Origin: Gammaproteobacteria bacterium
GTDB lineage: Bacteria > Pseudomonadota > Gammaproteobacteria > Steroidobacterales > Steroidobacteraceae
Direction: 5' to 3'
Length of the DNA stretch: 59,827 nt
Assembly: GCA_016874055.1 (NCBI GenBank)
Contig: VGVG01000008.1
Location: forward strand, 1-59,827
The translations under genes and the position numbers were made by a program. This document shows, in pieces, positions 7,958 through 15,324 of this stretch (the first letter of the stretch is position 1; the number at the start of each line of letters is the position of its first letter). Under the pieces are notes generated by a model. The model saw only the letters and a program-made list of their open reading frames with translations. It had not been told where the DNA came from and did no database searches.

Positions 7958-9418
7958 ATGTCTGTGTCAGAACAGGAACTCGTGATTCGTTCGCCCATCG
8001 ACGGTCAGGAGCTCGGTCGTGCCCCGATCACGTCGCTCAATGATATCCCGTCGGTTATCGCACGCGCGCGGTCCGCCTTCGAAGCCTGGCGTATGGTCCC
8101 TGCGCCGCGACGAGGCGAGCTTATTCGCCTGCTCGGCGAGGAGCTGCGTCGCGACAAAGAGTCTCTCGCAGCGCTCGTGACCGCCGAGACAGGCAAGATC
8201 GCTTCCGAGGGTCTCGGCGAAGTTCAGGAGATGATTGACATCTGCGATTTTGCCGTTGGCTTATCTCGTCAGCTCTACGGTCTTACCATTGCATCGGAAC
8301 GTCCGGGCCATCGCATGATGGAGACTTGGCACCCGATGGGTCCATGCGCCGTGATCTCGGCGTTCAACTTTCCCGTAGCTGTGTGGTGCTGGAATGCCGC
8401 GCTCGCGCTCGTTTGCGGTAATCCGGTCATCTGGAAGCCTTCGGAAAAAACACCGCTCACAGCGCTCGCGACCACCCGCATCGTCGAGCGAGTGCTTAAG
8501 CGTTTCGGTAGCGACGCTCCGGAAGGTCTAATTCAGTGCTTGATCGGTGGGTCTGAAATCGGTGAGGTGCTCGTCGACTCGCGCGATGTGCCCATCGTCT
8601 CAGCGACGGGTTCGACTCGCATGGGCCGTACCGTCGGACCGCGCGTGGCGTCGCGCTTCGGACGCATTATTCTCGAGCTTGGCGGCAATAGTGCCATGAT
8701 CGTCGGCCCGACGGCCGACCTTGATCTGGCCGTGCGAGCCATCGTCTTTTCTGCTGTAGGGACTTCTGGGCAGCGTTGTACCACCCTGCGACGCCTGATC
8801 GTCCATCACAGCCGGCGCACCGAGTTGCTCGCGCGACTTAAGAAAGCCTACGGCAGCCTCTCAATTGGCGATCCGCGCGAAATGGACGTGCTCGTCGGTC
8901 CCCTCATCGATGCCGATGCCGTTGCGCATATGCACGACGTCATCGAAAAAGCGCGTGCAGAGGGTGGGGTGGTATTTGGCGGCGGACGTCGCAGTAGCGG
9001 AGTACCGGCGGGCGGTCATTACGTCGAGCCGGCTATTGTCGAAATGCCGAAACAAACCGCAACGGTTCGTGAAGAAACGTTCGCGCCCATTCTTTATGTG
9101 CTCGGATACGAGACGCTCGCTGAAGCGATTGCCATTCAAAACGACGTGCCGCAGGGCTTGTCGTCCTGCATCTTCACAAATGACCTTCTCGAGGCCGAGA
9201 CCTTCCTCTCGGTTGCGGGCTCCGATTGCGGGATCGCGAACGTCAACATCGGTCCTTCGGGTGCCGAGATCGGCGGCGCATTCGGTGGTGAGAAAGATAC
9301 GGGTGGCGGTCGCGAAAGCGGCTCCGACTCATGGCGTGGCTATATGCGCCGGCAGACGGCGACGGTTAATTATTCCGACAAACTCCCGCTCGCCCAAGGC
9401 GTCAGCTTCGAGATCTGA
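7958..9418 (+). CDS. amaB: ALDH7-family aldehyde dehydrogenase (alpha-aminoadipate semialdehyde dehydrogenase, AmaB-like)
   Basis: The 486-residue NAD-dependent dehydrogenase would oxidise alpha-aminoadipate semialdehyde (in equilibrium with piperideine-6-carboxylate) to alpha-aminoadipate. The general-base motif ILELGGNSAMIV lies near residue 240, and the catalytic Cys in VGTSGQRCTTLRR near 273 has wording specific to the antiquitin/ALDH7 family. GPCAVISAFNFPVAVW and WKPSEKTPLTA are also typical. AGGAG precedes the ATG at 7958. The next gene, four bases on, is a lysine 6-dehydrogenase-like enzyme that would supply the semialdehyde, which strongly supports the assignment. Confidence 0.87.
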   Translation: MSVSEQELVIRSPIDGQELGRAPITSLNDIPSVIARARSAFEAWRMVPAPRRGELIRLLGEELRRDKESLAALVTAETGKIASEGLGEVQEMIDICDFAVGLSRQLYGLTIASERPGHRMMETWHPMGPCAVISAFNFPVAVWCWNAALALVCGNPVIWKPSEKTPLTALATTRIVERVLKRFGSDAPEGLIQCLIGGSEIGEVLVDSRDVPIVSATGSTRMGRTVGPRVASRFGRIILELGGNSAMIVGPTADLDLAVRAIVFSAVGTSGQRCTTLRRLIVHHSRRTELLARLKKAYGSLSIGDPREMDVLVGPLIDADAVAHMHDVIEKARAEGGVVFGGGRRSSGVPAGGHYVEPAIVEMPKQTATVREETFAPILYVLGYETLAEAIAIQNDVPQGLSSCIFTNDLLEAETFLSVAGSDCGIANVNIGPSGAEIGGAFGGEKDTGGGRESGSDSWRGYMRRQTATVNYSDKLPLAQGVSFEI

Positions 9419-9421
9419 TCC

Positions 9422-10498
9422 ATGAAATTCGAGAAAATCGCAGTGCTGGGGCTCGGGAAGATAGGGTACCTCGCGGCAGAGCTTCTGCGCAGCGCGGGTT
9501 TTACGGTGACCGCCATCGATACTAGGGCAATCGCCAATAAAGAATTCGTGGTCCAAAGCGCCGACGTTACAGATCCCGTAGCGTTACGCCGGGCATTAAA
9601 AGATCAGCAGGCAGTATTGTCCTGTCTGCCATATGCCCTAAACACAGGAGTGTCCTCGATTGCCCACGAACTTGGCATTCATTACTTCGACCTCACCGAG
9701 GACGTGCCGACCACTAACCACATTCGCGAGCTGTCAGAGACGAGTCGAGGGCTCATGGCGCCTCAGTGCGGTCTCGCGCCCGGCTTCATCGGTATTGTCG
9801 GGGCCAACCTCGCCGCGGGTTTCGAGCGCGTGCGCTCCATTCGCTTGCGGGTCGGTGCCCTGCCGCAAAACCCGATAGGCTTACTTGGTTATGCGTTTAA
9901 CTGGTCGCCCGAAGGCGTCGTCAACGAATATCTCAATGATTGCGAAGTCATCGAAGAGGGCGTTCGGAAAATGGTGTCTGCTATGGAGTGGATCGAAACT
10001 GTCTACATCGATGGCGTGCAGCTTGAGGCGTTTACCACCTCGGGTGGCCTTGGCACCATGTGCGAAACGTTCGCTGGGCGGGTTGAAAATCTCGATTACA
10101 AAACCATGCGCTATCCGGGGCATGTTCAACTCATGAATTTCTTCTTTCATGAGCTGCTTATGCGCGAGAAGCGCGAGCTTGCGGGGCAAATTCTCTCGAA
10201 CGCCAAACCACCTGTCGACGCCGACGTGGTGTACGTGCACGCCTCGGCAGAGGGGTGGAGCGATGGACGGCTGCAACGAAAGGAGTTCGTCCGCAGCTAT
10301 TACCCGATCCAAGTGGCGGGGCGCTCGCGCACCGCGATTGCCTGGACAACCTCGGCCTCCGTCACCGCCGTCATCGAAATGGTTCGAAACGGCAGTCTGC
10401 CGGACCGCGGATTCCTCCGACAAGAGGACATCAGGCTCGATTCGTTCTTGGCTACGCGAACCGGTAGCCTCTACACGTCAGTACGGCCAACGCTTTGA
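9422..10498 (+). CDS. Saccharopine dehydrogenase-family protein, probable lysine 6-dehydrogenase
   Basis: The 358-residue protein has an N-terminal Rossmann fold (VLGLGKIGYLAAELLRSAGF, GxGxxG near 10-15) and a saccharopine-dehydrogenase C-terminal domain (QCGLAPGFIGIVGANLA around 117-133, TSGGLGTMCETFAGRVENLDY around 200-220). Lysine 6-dehydrogenases of this family deaminate the epsilon-amino group of lysine to aminoadipate semialdehyde with NAD. Close linkage to an ALDH7 enzyme for the next step supports this role over saccharopine or carboxynorspermidine dehydrogenase. The gene ends 12 bp before a convergent phosphatase-like gene. Confidence 0.78.
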   Translation: MKFEKIAVLGLGKIGYLAAELLRSAGFTVTAIDTRAIANKEFVVQSADVTDPVALRRALKDQQAVLSCLPYALNTGVSSIAHELGIHYFDLTEDVPTTNHIRELSETSRGLMAPQCGLAPGFIGIVGANLAAGFERVRSIRLRVGALPQNPIGLLGYAFNWSPEGVVNEYLNDCEVIEEGVRKMVSAMEWIETVYIDGVQLEAFTTSGGLGTMCETFAGRVENLDYKTMRYPGHVQLMNFFFHELLMREKRELAGQILSNAKPPVDADVVYVHASAEGWSDGRLQRKEFVRSYYPIQVAGRSRTAIAWTTSASVTAVIEMVRNGSLPDRGFLRQEDIRLDSFLATRTGSLYTSVRPTL

Positions 10499-10510
10499 TG
10501 GTAAAACACG

Positions 10511-11197
10511 TTAACGGTACGTAATGAGCATTCGTGGATTTGCTTGCGCCTCGAGGTGAGGCACAGCATTAAATACCTCAAGGCTGTGACGCGAGGCACC
10601 GAATCGGACGCGTGTGATCGACGCATTAAATACCAACCAAGAGAGTCGCAAACAGGCTTCATCGTTGAGTTCGAGGACGTGCCCAACCGCTGCACCGATC
10701 ACGCCTGCAGACGTGCAGACCGCCGCCTCTTTAGATCTTCCCGCCTCCCGCATGATCTGCTCAAGTCCCGCGGTAACCCGAGAGCGAAAGTCACGCCAAC
10801 GTTCGACTCCTGGTCTATCAAGAGTGCCGGCCACCCACTGACGACACACTTCTTCGAGACGCCTTTGAAACGCGCGCGCATCTGGTGGTCCCGGATCTCG
10901 CAGCGCCGATAGCGGAATGCCCTTGATCTCGGCGTGGACTTTAAAGAGGACGGGGGCGTCGTACTCGTCGAATGCAGCGTATTCTCTTACCGCATCGTTA
11001 GCGGGCGATGCGAGAATGGCGGCTGTCGCTCGCTGTCTTTTGAGCCTGCCGCTGACAATGGTATCGAGCCGCTGACCCGTACGTTCGTAGTGATCGCGAA
11101 GGTAATGGATCTGTTGTTCGCCGAGGCTCGAGAGTCGGTCGTAGTCGTTGGCGCCGAAAGAGGCTTGTCCGTGCCTGATGAGATGGAGGGTACTCAA
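10511..11197 (-). CDS. Histidine phosphatase-family protein with an atypical second active-site motif
   Basis: The 228-residue protein of the phosphoglycerate mutase/acid phosphatase superfamily starts MSTLHLIRHGQAS, with the RHG nucleophile motif at 8-10. I chose a TTG at 11197 because it places the motif at the usual distance and has GAGGG just upstream. The in-frame extension further upstream crosses the divergent acyltransferase gene's promoter region. The segment that normally carries the second catalytic His (family pattern like VTHGG or FTSGG) reads VCTSAGVIG (160-168), so Ser163 sits where His is usual. Some family members share this, and catalysis may be weak or different. Substrate unknown. 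Confidence 0.75.
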   Translation of the reverse strand: MSTLHLIRHGQASFGANDYDRLSSLGEQQIHYLRDHYERTGQRLDTIVSGRLKRQRATAAILASPANDAVREYAAFDEYDAPVLFKVHAEIKGIPLSALRDPGPPDARAFQRRLEEVCRQWVAGTLDRPGVERWRDFRSRVTAGLEQIMREAGRSKEAAVCTSAGVIGAAVGHVLELNDEACLRLSWLVFNASITRVRFGASRHSLEVFNAVPHLEAQANPRMLITYR

Positions 11198-11269
11198 AAG
11201 ACCCTCAGAGTATTCGCGCCTACGGACTCCATTGAGTAGCGATTGTACGCCGCGTAACATCCCGCTTGC

Positions 11270-12145
11270 ATGTCTCACCCTGAGGAATCCGCACTTCAAC
11301 CTTCTTGGTGGGTGCGGGCTCTCGCCGCTTTGCCCCTTGGGGTGCTTCACGGGCTTTCTCGCATCTTGGCTTTTTTGGCGTCGTCTGTCCTCCCCTATAA
11401 GCCGGCAGTCATTAGGCAGAGCCTCGCCTTGGCCTTTCCAGATAAGACATCCGCTGAAATCAAAGCGATCCGTCGCGAGTTTTATCGAAGTTACGGCGAC
11501 GTGATGGTCGAGATAGTCAAATCCGCCTCGATGACCGAGCGTGAGTTCGACGACCGTATGCAGTTTACTAACTTCGAGATTGTTCGCGAGGCAATCTCGT
11601 CGGGAACACCAGCCGTTCTACTCGCCGGACATCAATGCAATTGGGAGTGGTTATTACTTGGCATGTCGAAGCGTCTAAATTTTCCAGTGGATACCGCCTA
11701 CAAGCCGCTCAAGAGCGCGACGGCCGATCGTGAGATGCGCGCGCTTCGCAGTCGATTCGGAGCGCGAATGATTCCGATCGATCGTATGACACGCGATATT
11801 CTCGTGCGACGAAGGGTGCCTCGACTCATCGTGCTTGCAGCCGATCAGGAACCTGTCGCGAGCGACCGGCGTCACTGGACGCAGTTTCTCAATCGCGATA
11901 CCGCGTTTTTCATGGGTGGAGACGTGTTGGCAAGTAGTCTAAATTACCCCGTTTTTTTTGCGACTATATGTCGAACGGGGCGAGGTCGTTACTCGGCAAG
12001 CTTCGAGCTTATGCGTGCCAAAAACGAGGTTCTGGTACTAGGGGAACTCACGGAGCGCTTCGCGAGGCGGGTGGAGCGACAAATACACGAAAGTCCTGCC
12101 GATTGGCCGTGGTCGCACAAGCGCTGGCGACTCAGACGAACTTAA
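11270..12145 (+). CDS. LpxL/HtrB-family lysophospholipid / lipid A acyltransferase
   Basis: The 291-residue inner-membrane acyltransferase probably adds a secondary acyl chain to lipid A. A hydrophobic N-terminal segment (about 16-42) is followed by GHQCNWEW (120-127), whose His121 and Glu126 form the H-x4-D/E catalytic motif of the family. DQEPVASDRRHW and FFMGG later in the protein match the LpxL/LpxM fold. The gene is divergent from the histidine phosphatase and ends with WPWSHKRWRLR, a typical end of LpxL-like proteins. Which acyl chain or lipid it uses is not readable. No other lpx gene is nearby. Confidence 0.82.
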   Translation: MSHPEESALQPSWWVRALAALPLGVLHGLSRILAFLASSVLPYKPAVIRQSLALAFPDKTSAEIKAIRREFYRSYGDVMVEIVKSASMTEREFDDRMQFTNFEIVREAISSGTPAVLLAGHQCNWEWLLLGMSKRLNFPVDTAYKPLKSATADREMRALRSRFGARMIPIDRMTRDILVRRRVPRLIVLAADQEPVASDRRHWTQFLNRDTAFFMGGDVLASSLNYPVFFATICRTGRGRYSASFELMRAKNEVLVLGELTERFARRVERQIHESPADWPWSHKRWRLRRT

Positions 12146-12232
12146 ACGAAAATCACCGACCACGAACAGACGAACCCGCGAGAGGTCGCTGGTTTGGGAA
12201 GTCATCTGCTCTTCGAGGTGGCCATTTTTAAC

Positions 12233-12817
12233 TTAAAACGGCAGACCGTGAGCTGATCCAGTCATGGTTAGAAGCATGGGGAAAGACAGCAGAAAATTGA
12301 CGCGTGAAGTGAGAGTGGCCGTTCGACGAGCCTTCGCCTTCTCTTCATCGGTAGCTGTGATAATGCCAATCACTTTTTTCTGGTTTGGCCAGATTAGAAC
12401 CCAGACGTTGAATAGCATGATGCTGCCGAGCCAAACGCCGATTCCGATGACGACGCTGCCCTCACGCAGCATGAAAGCATCCAAGAATCGACCGCCGAGC
12501 AACCATGCGCCCGTAAGCCATGTGGCTAGCGCCATCCAGCGGAACCAGAGCAAGGCGCGCGGAGCGACATATTTGACGATGCCTGCGCCGCCAGGTCCAC
12601 CATGGTCGGCATTAGCTGCTGCCAGAGCCGGAATTTGGGCGACATTGAAGTAGTAAAGTAGGCCGATCCAGAAGATGCCGGTGACGGCGTGAAGCCAGCG
12701 ACTGAGGCCTGCGTTGTTGAATTCACCGCCCGGTGTTCCAGGCAGCAGTATCACGACGATGGCGAAAAGAACGCCGAGTGAGATGGTTAAACCGACATTG
12801 TCCAAGGGGTTTTTCAT
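12233..12817 (-). CDS. PuuD-like multi-pass membrane protein (no cytochrome domain)
   Basis: The 194-residue protein has about five hydrophobic segments. Its wording (GLSRWLHAVTGIFWIGLLYY, YVAPRALLWFRWMALATWLTG, NVWVLIWPNQKKVIG) matches the membrane domain of the family annotated as urate hydroxylase PuuD. Known PuuD carries a C-terminal cytochrome c, which is absent here, and no purine-degradation gene is nearby, so urate oxidation should not be assumed. His residues in WLHA and Trp/Arg-rich segments could bind heme, but this is speculative. I take ATG 12817; a TTG six codons earlier is possible. Confidence 0.6.
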   Translation of the reverse strand: MKNPLDNVGLTISLGVLFAIVVILLPGTPGGEFNNAGLSRWLHAVTGIFWIGLLYYFNVAQIPALAAANADHGGPGGAGIVKYVAPRALLWFRWMALATWLTGAWLLGGRFLDAFMLREGSVVIGIGVWLGSIMLFNVWVLIWPNQKKVIGIITATDEEKAKARRTATLTSRVNFLLSFPMLLTMTGSAHGLPF

Positions 12818-12855
12818 TTGGTTTAGGGTTCCCAAAGGTGTTTAAACGAATGAGT

Positions 12856-12885
12856 TTGAAGAATAGGGGATGAGCCCCCATAATT
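12856..12885 (+). promoter_or_regulatory. Possible sigma70 promoter before DUF1289-grxD
   Basis: TTGAAG at 12856-12861 and ATAATT at 12880-12885 are separated by 18 bp, about 45 bp before the DUF1289 start. A short GGGG-ATGAG-CCCC hairpin lies in the spacer. The fit is reasonable but not strong. Confidence 0.35.
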
Positions 12886-12929
12886 CAATGTGTCGGCCTC
12901 GGTCGGGCATCCTAAGGATGGGGTGAGTG

Positions 12930-13142
12930 ATGGGGGATGCTTTTTTAGAAGCTCGTCGGGATCGACCGATGTCGCCATGCATCAGTGTTTGTGCGCTTGA
13001 CCACTCTGGTTATTGCTCCGGCTGTTTCCGTACGCGCGATGAGATCGCGAGCTGGATTAGAATGTCGGCAGGGCAGCAATGGGATCTGCTTCGAGAGCTT
13101 AATCGGCGACGTTTGGCGCGATTGTCGCAACATAAGTTTTGA
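12930..13142 (+). CDS. DUF1289 small cysteine-rich protein
   Basis: The 70-residue protein has the DUF1289 pattern SPCISVCALDHSGYCSGCFRT followed by DEIASW. Four cysteines (two pairs) could hold a metal or Fe-S centre. I use ATG 12930, directly after a GTG codon that is a possible alternative start. It lies 15 bp upstream of a monothiol glutaredoxin, a protein class that carries Fe-S clusters, and the two are probably co-transcribed. The molecular function of DUF1289 is unknown to me. Confidence 0.8.
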   Translation: MGDAFLEARRDRPMSPCISVCALDHSGYCSGCFRTRDEIASWIRMSAGQQWDLLRELNRRRLARLSQHKF

Positions 13143-13157
13143 ACGAGGTTGCTCGAG

Positions 13158-13478
13158 ATGGATGTTACTGAACGAATTAAGGCTCAATTGGCGACAGCGC
13201 CCGTTGTACTCTTCATGAAGGGCACGCCGGATTTCCCGCAGTGCGGATTTTCAGCCCAGACTGCCGGAGTCTTACGCGCTTGCGGGGCTAATTTTCATCA
13301 CGTTAACATCTTTGAAGATTCCGAGCTGCGCGAAGCGCTCAAGCGCTACTCGAATTGGCCGACCTATCCTCAGCTTTACGTCAAAGGTGAGCTGATCGGC
13401 GGCTGCGACATCGCTCTTGAGATGTTTCACAGCGGTGAGCTTAAGACCATGCTCGATAAGGCAACTGCGATCGCCTGA
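13158..13478 (+). CDS. grxD: Monothiol glutaredoxin (Grx4/GrxD type)
   Basis: The 106-residue thioredoxin-fold protein has the monothiol CGFS motif at 29-32, preceded by VVLFMKGTPDFPQ, and with WPTYPQLYVKGELIGGCDI later, all standard for Grx4. Such proteins bind a [2Fe-2S] cluster with glutathione and deliver or sense Fe-S clusters in the cytoplasm. The start at ATG 13158 gives a normal-length protein. It ends three bases before the convergent end of the ribonuclease T gene. Confidence 0.93.
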   Translation: MDVTERIKAQLATAPVVLFMKGTPDFPQCGFSAQTAGVLRACGANFHHVNIFEDSELREALKRYSNWPTYPQLYVKGELIGGCDIALEMFHSGELKTMLDKATAIA

Positions 13479-13481
13479 CTC

Positions 13482-14189
13482 TTAGGAGCTGTTGTCGTTG
13501 GCGACGGGGGAGATCAGGCCGGCCTCGCCATTGGGCTCGTCGTGCCATCCCATCGCTTTTGCACGCTGTTCAGCAGCCAGAAAGCTCGGCTGACAGTCGT
13601 TGCACACCTTGCAAAAAATATCTGCGGTGCGTTCCGCATCGTAAGCAGCCGCATGCGCCTGAGAGGAGTCCCAGTCGAGCCCGATGGCGAGTACTGCCTT
13701 CGCGAGCACGGTTTGACCGAGCGCGGCACCGGCCAAAGAAACCGTATCGAAACTCGAGAACGGATGAAAAGGATTTCTTTTTATTTCGGTTCGTGCAACG
13801 GCAGCATTTAGAAATCCGAGATCAAAAGAGGCATTGTGGCCGACGAGGATGGCACGCTTGCAGCTGTGACGACGCGCGGCTTCCCGTACTTCTTTAAAAA
13901 TCCGCGTGAGTGCGTCCATTTCGTCGATTGCCGGGCGCAGTGGATGAAAGGGGTCGATACCCGTTACCGCAAGCGATGCCGTTTCAATGTTTGAACCTTC
14001 GAATGGCTTGACGTGATAGGAGTGAGTCTCGCCGCGGGTCAGCAGTCCCTCGGGGGTGATCTCGATCAGTACCGCCGCAATTTCGAGCAGGGCATCCTTT
14101 CCGGAGTTAAGTCCGCCGGTCTCGACATCGATCACGACCGGTAAGAATCCACGAAATCGACGAGCGAGGCCGGGCATGAAGTTACTCAC
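13482..14189 (-). CDS. rnt: Ribonuclease T
   Basis: The 235-residue DEDD-family 3'-5' exoribonuclease trims tRNA and other stable RNA 3' ends. The first exonuclease motif is VVIDVETGG (Asp21, Glu23), the second is [11 protein letters not shown], and the third is [14 protein letters not shown] with the late His and Asp. [18 protein letters not shown] is a typical RNase T segment. I use a GTG at 14189 whose GTGA overlaps the pyrC stop, which implies coupling to pyrC; an ATG at 14176 is the alternative. Confidence 0.9.
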   Translation of the reverse strand: MSNFMPGLARRFRGFLPVVIDVETGGLNSGKDALLEIAAVLIEITPEGLLTRGETHSYHVKPFEGSNIETASLAVTGIDPFHPLRPAIDEMDALTRIFKEVREAARRHSCKRAILVGHNASFDLGFLNAAVARTEIKRNPFHPFSSFDTVSLAGAALGQTVLAKAVLAIGLDWDSSQAHAAAYDAERTADIFCKVCNDCQPSFLAAEQRAKAMGWHDEPNGEAGLISPVANDNSS

Positions 14190-15226
14190 GCCGAGATCAT
14201 TCGCCAACGTAGCTTTTCGTTAGATCGCATGGGAATCACGATATCACCGTCGAAGGCGTAAGCGCGAGGAATGCTCCACTCGTCGCGGCGCAGGGTCACG
14301 GTACCTTCGTTACGTGGCACCTCGTAAAAATCTGGACCGAACAGCGCGGCAAACCCCTCAAGCCGGTCGAGCGCACCCGCCTCCTCGAACACCTCAGCGT
14401 AGATTTCGAGTGCAGCATGAGCGGAGTACATACCGGCACAGCCGCAAGATGATTCTTTGCTGCCTCGTGCATGCGGAGCACTATCGGTGCCGAGGAAAAA
14501 TCGTGAATTCCCGCCCGTTGCAGCTTCAATTAGGGCCCGTCGATCAAGCTCAGTCTTGAGAACCGGCAAACAGTAGAAGTGCGGTCTGATACCTCCACGA
14601 AAAATTTCGTTACGGTTGTAGGTAAGATGTTGCGGGGTGATCGTGGCGGCAACACCCGCGCGTGCACCTGAGATAAAATCGACGGCCGCACGCGTCGTGA
14701 TATGCTCGAGGACCACCTTGAGTTTCGGGTGTCGTTCGACGAGCGGTGCCAGTACCTCGTCGATGAACTGCGCCTCGCGATCGAAGATATCGATATGCTC
14801 GTGCGTCACCTCGCCGTGAACCTGTAAGACAACGCCGAGTTCGGCCATGCGGGCGAGCACGTTATCAATATGACGGACGTCAGTGACGCCAGCATCGGAG
14901 TGCGTGGTCGCTCCAGCTGGATACAGTTTGCAGCCAGCGATGAAGCCTGCTGCCTTCGCGCGATCGATTTCTTCGACGGGCATGTTGTCGAAGAGGTAGA
15001 GCGTCATAAAAGGTTCAAAATCGCTCCCCGCCGGGCGCGCAGCACGAATCCGGTTTCGATAGGCCGTTGCGAGCGCTACGGTAGTCACCGGCGGCTTGAG
15101 ATTTGGCATTACGATGGCTCGGCCAAATTGCCGAGCCGTGTGCGGGAGGACCGAGGCTAGCGCCTTGCCGTCACGCAAATGCACATGCCAGTCGTCGGGG
15201 CGACGAAGGGTGAGTTCCGGGATCAT
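14186..15226 (-). CDS. pyrC: Dihydroorotase, class II
   Basis: This 346-residue zinc amidohydrolase makes dihydroorotate from carbamoyl aspartate in pyrimidine synthesis. Zinc ligands are visible in [10 protein letters not shown] (His14, His16), the carbamylated Lys in [11 protein letters not shown], then VHGEV and EHITT, with FLGTDSAPH near the end carrying the catalytic Asp. Length is normal for the PyrC of gammaproteobacteria. The gene is divergent from aceE across a 98-bp gap and is followed by rnt with a four-base overlap. Confidence 0.96.
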   Translation of the reverse strand: MIPELTLRRPDDWHVHLRDGKALASVLPHTARQFGRAIVMPNLKPPVTTVALATAYRNRIRAARPAGSDFEPFMTLYLFDNMPVEEIDRAKAAGFIAGCKLYPAGATTHSDAGVTDVRHIDNVLARMAELGVVLQVHGEVTHEHIDIFDREAQFIDEVLAPLVERHPKLKVVLEHITTRAAVDFISGARAGVAATITPQHLTYNRNEIFRGGIRPHFYCLPVLKTELDRRALIEAATGGNSRFFLGTDSAPHARGSKESSCGCAGMYSAHAALEIYAEVFEEAGALDRLEGFAALFGPDFYEVPRNEGTVTLRRDEWSIPRAYAFDGDIVIPMRSNEKLRWRMISA

Positions 15227-15324
15227 CCGGCCGTCGATGCTAGCACACGGTGAACGCTCTCCTTAGAATGGCTCCAACAAGTTAACATACGGTTTTCGCG
15301 AAGCACGGAAGGCAGGACCGGGGT

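Noticed and set aside
12866-12878. GGGG-ATGAG-CCCC hairpin as a terminator
   Set aside because: The stem is only four pairs and no T-run follows; it sits in a promoter spacer.
15227-15324. Promoters or a regulator operator between pyrC and aceE
   Set aside because: Only partial -10-like boxes (TAGAAT) were found without a credible -35 at the right distance; no clear operator dyad.
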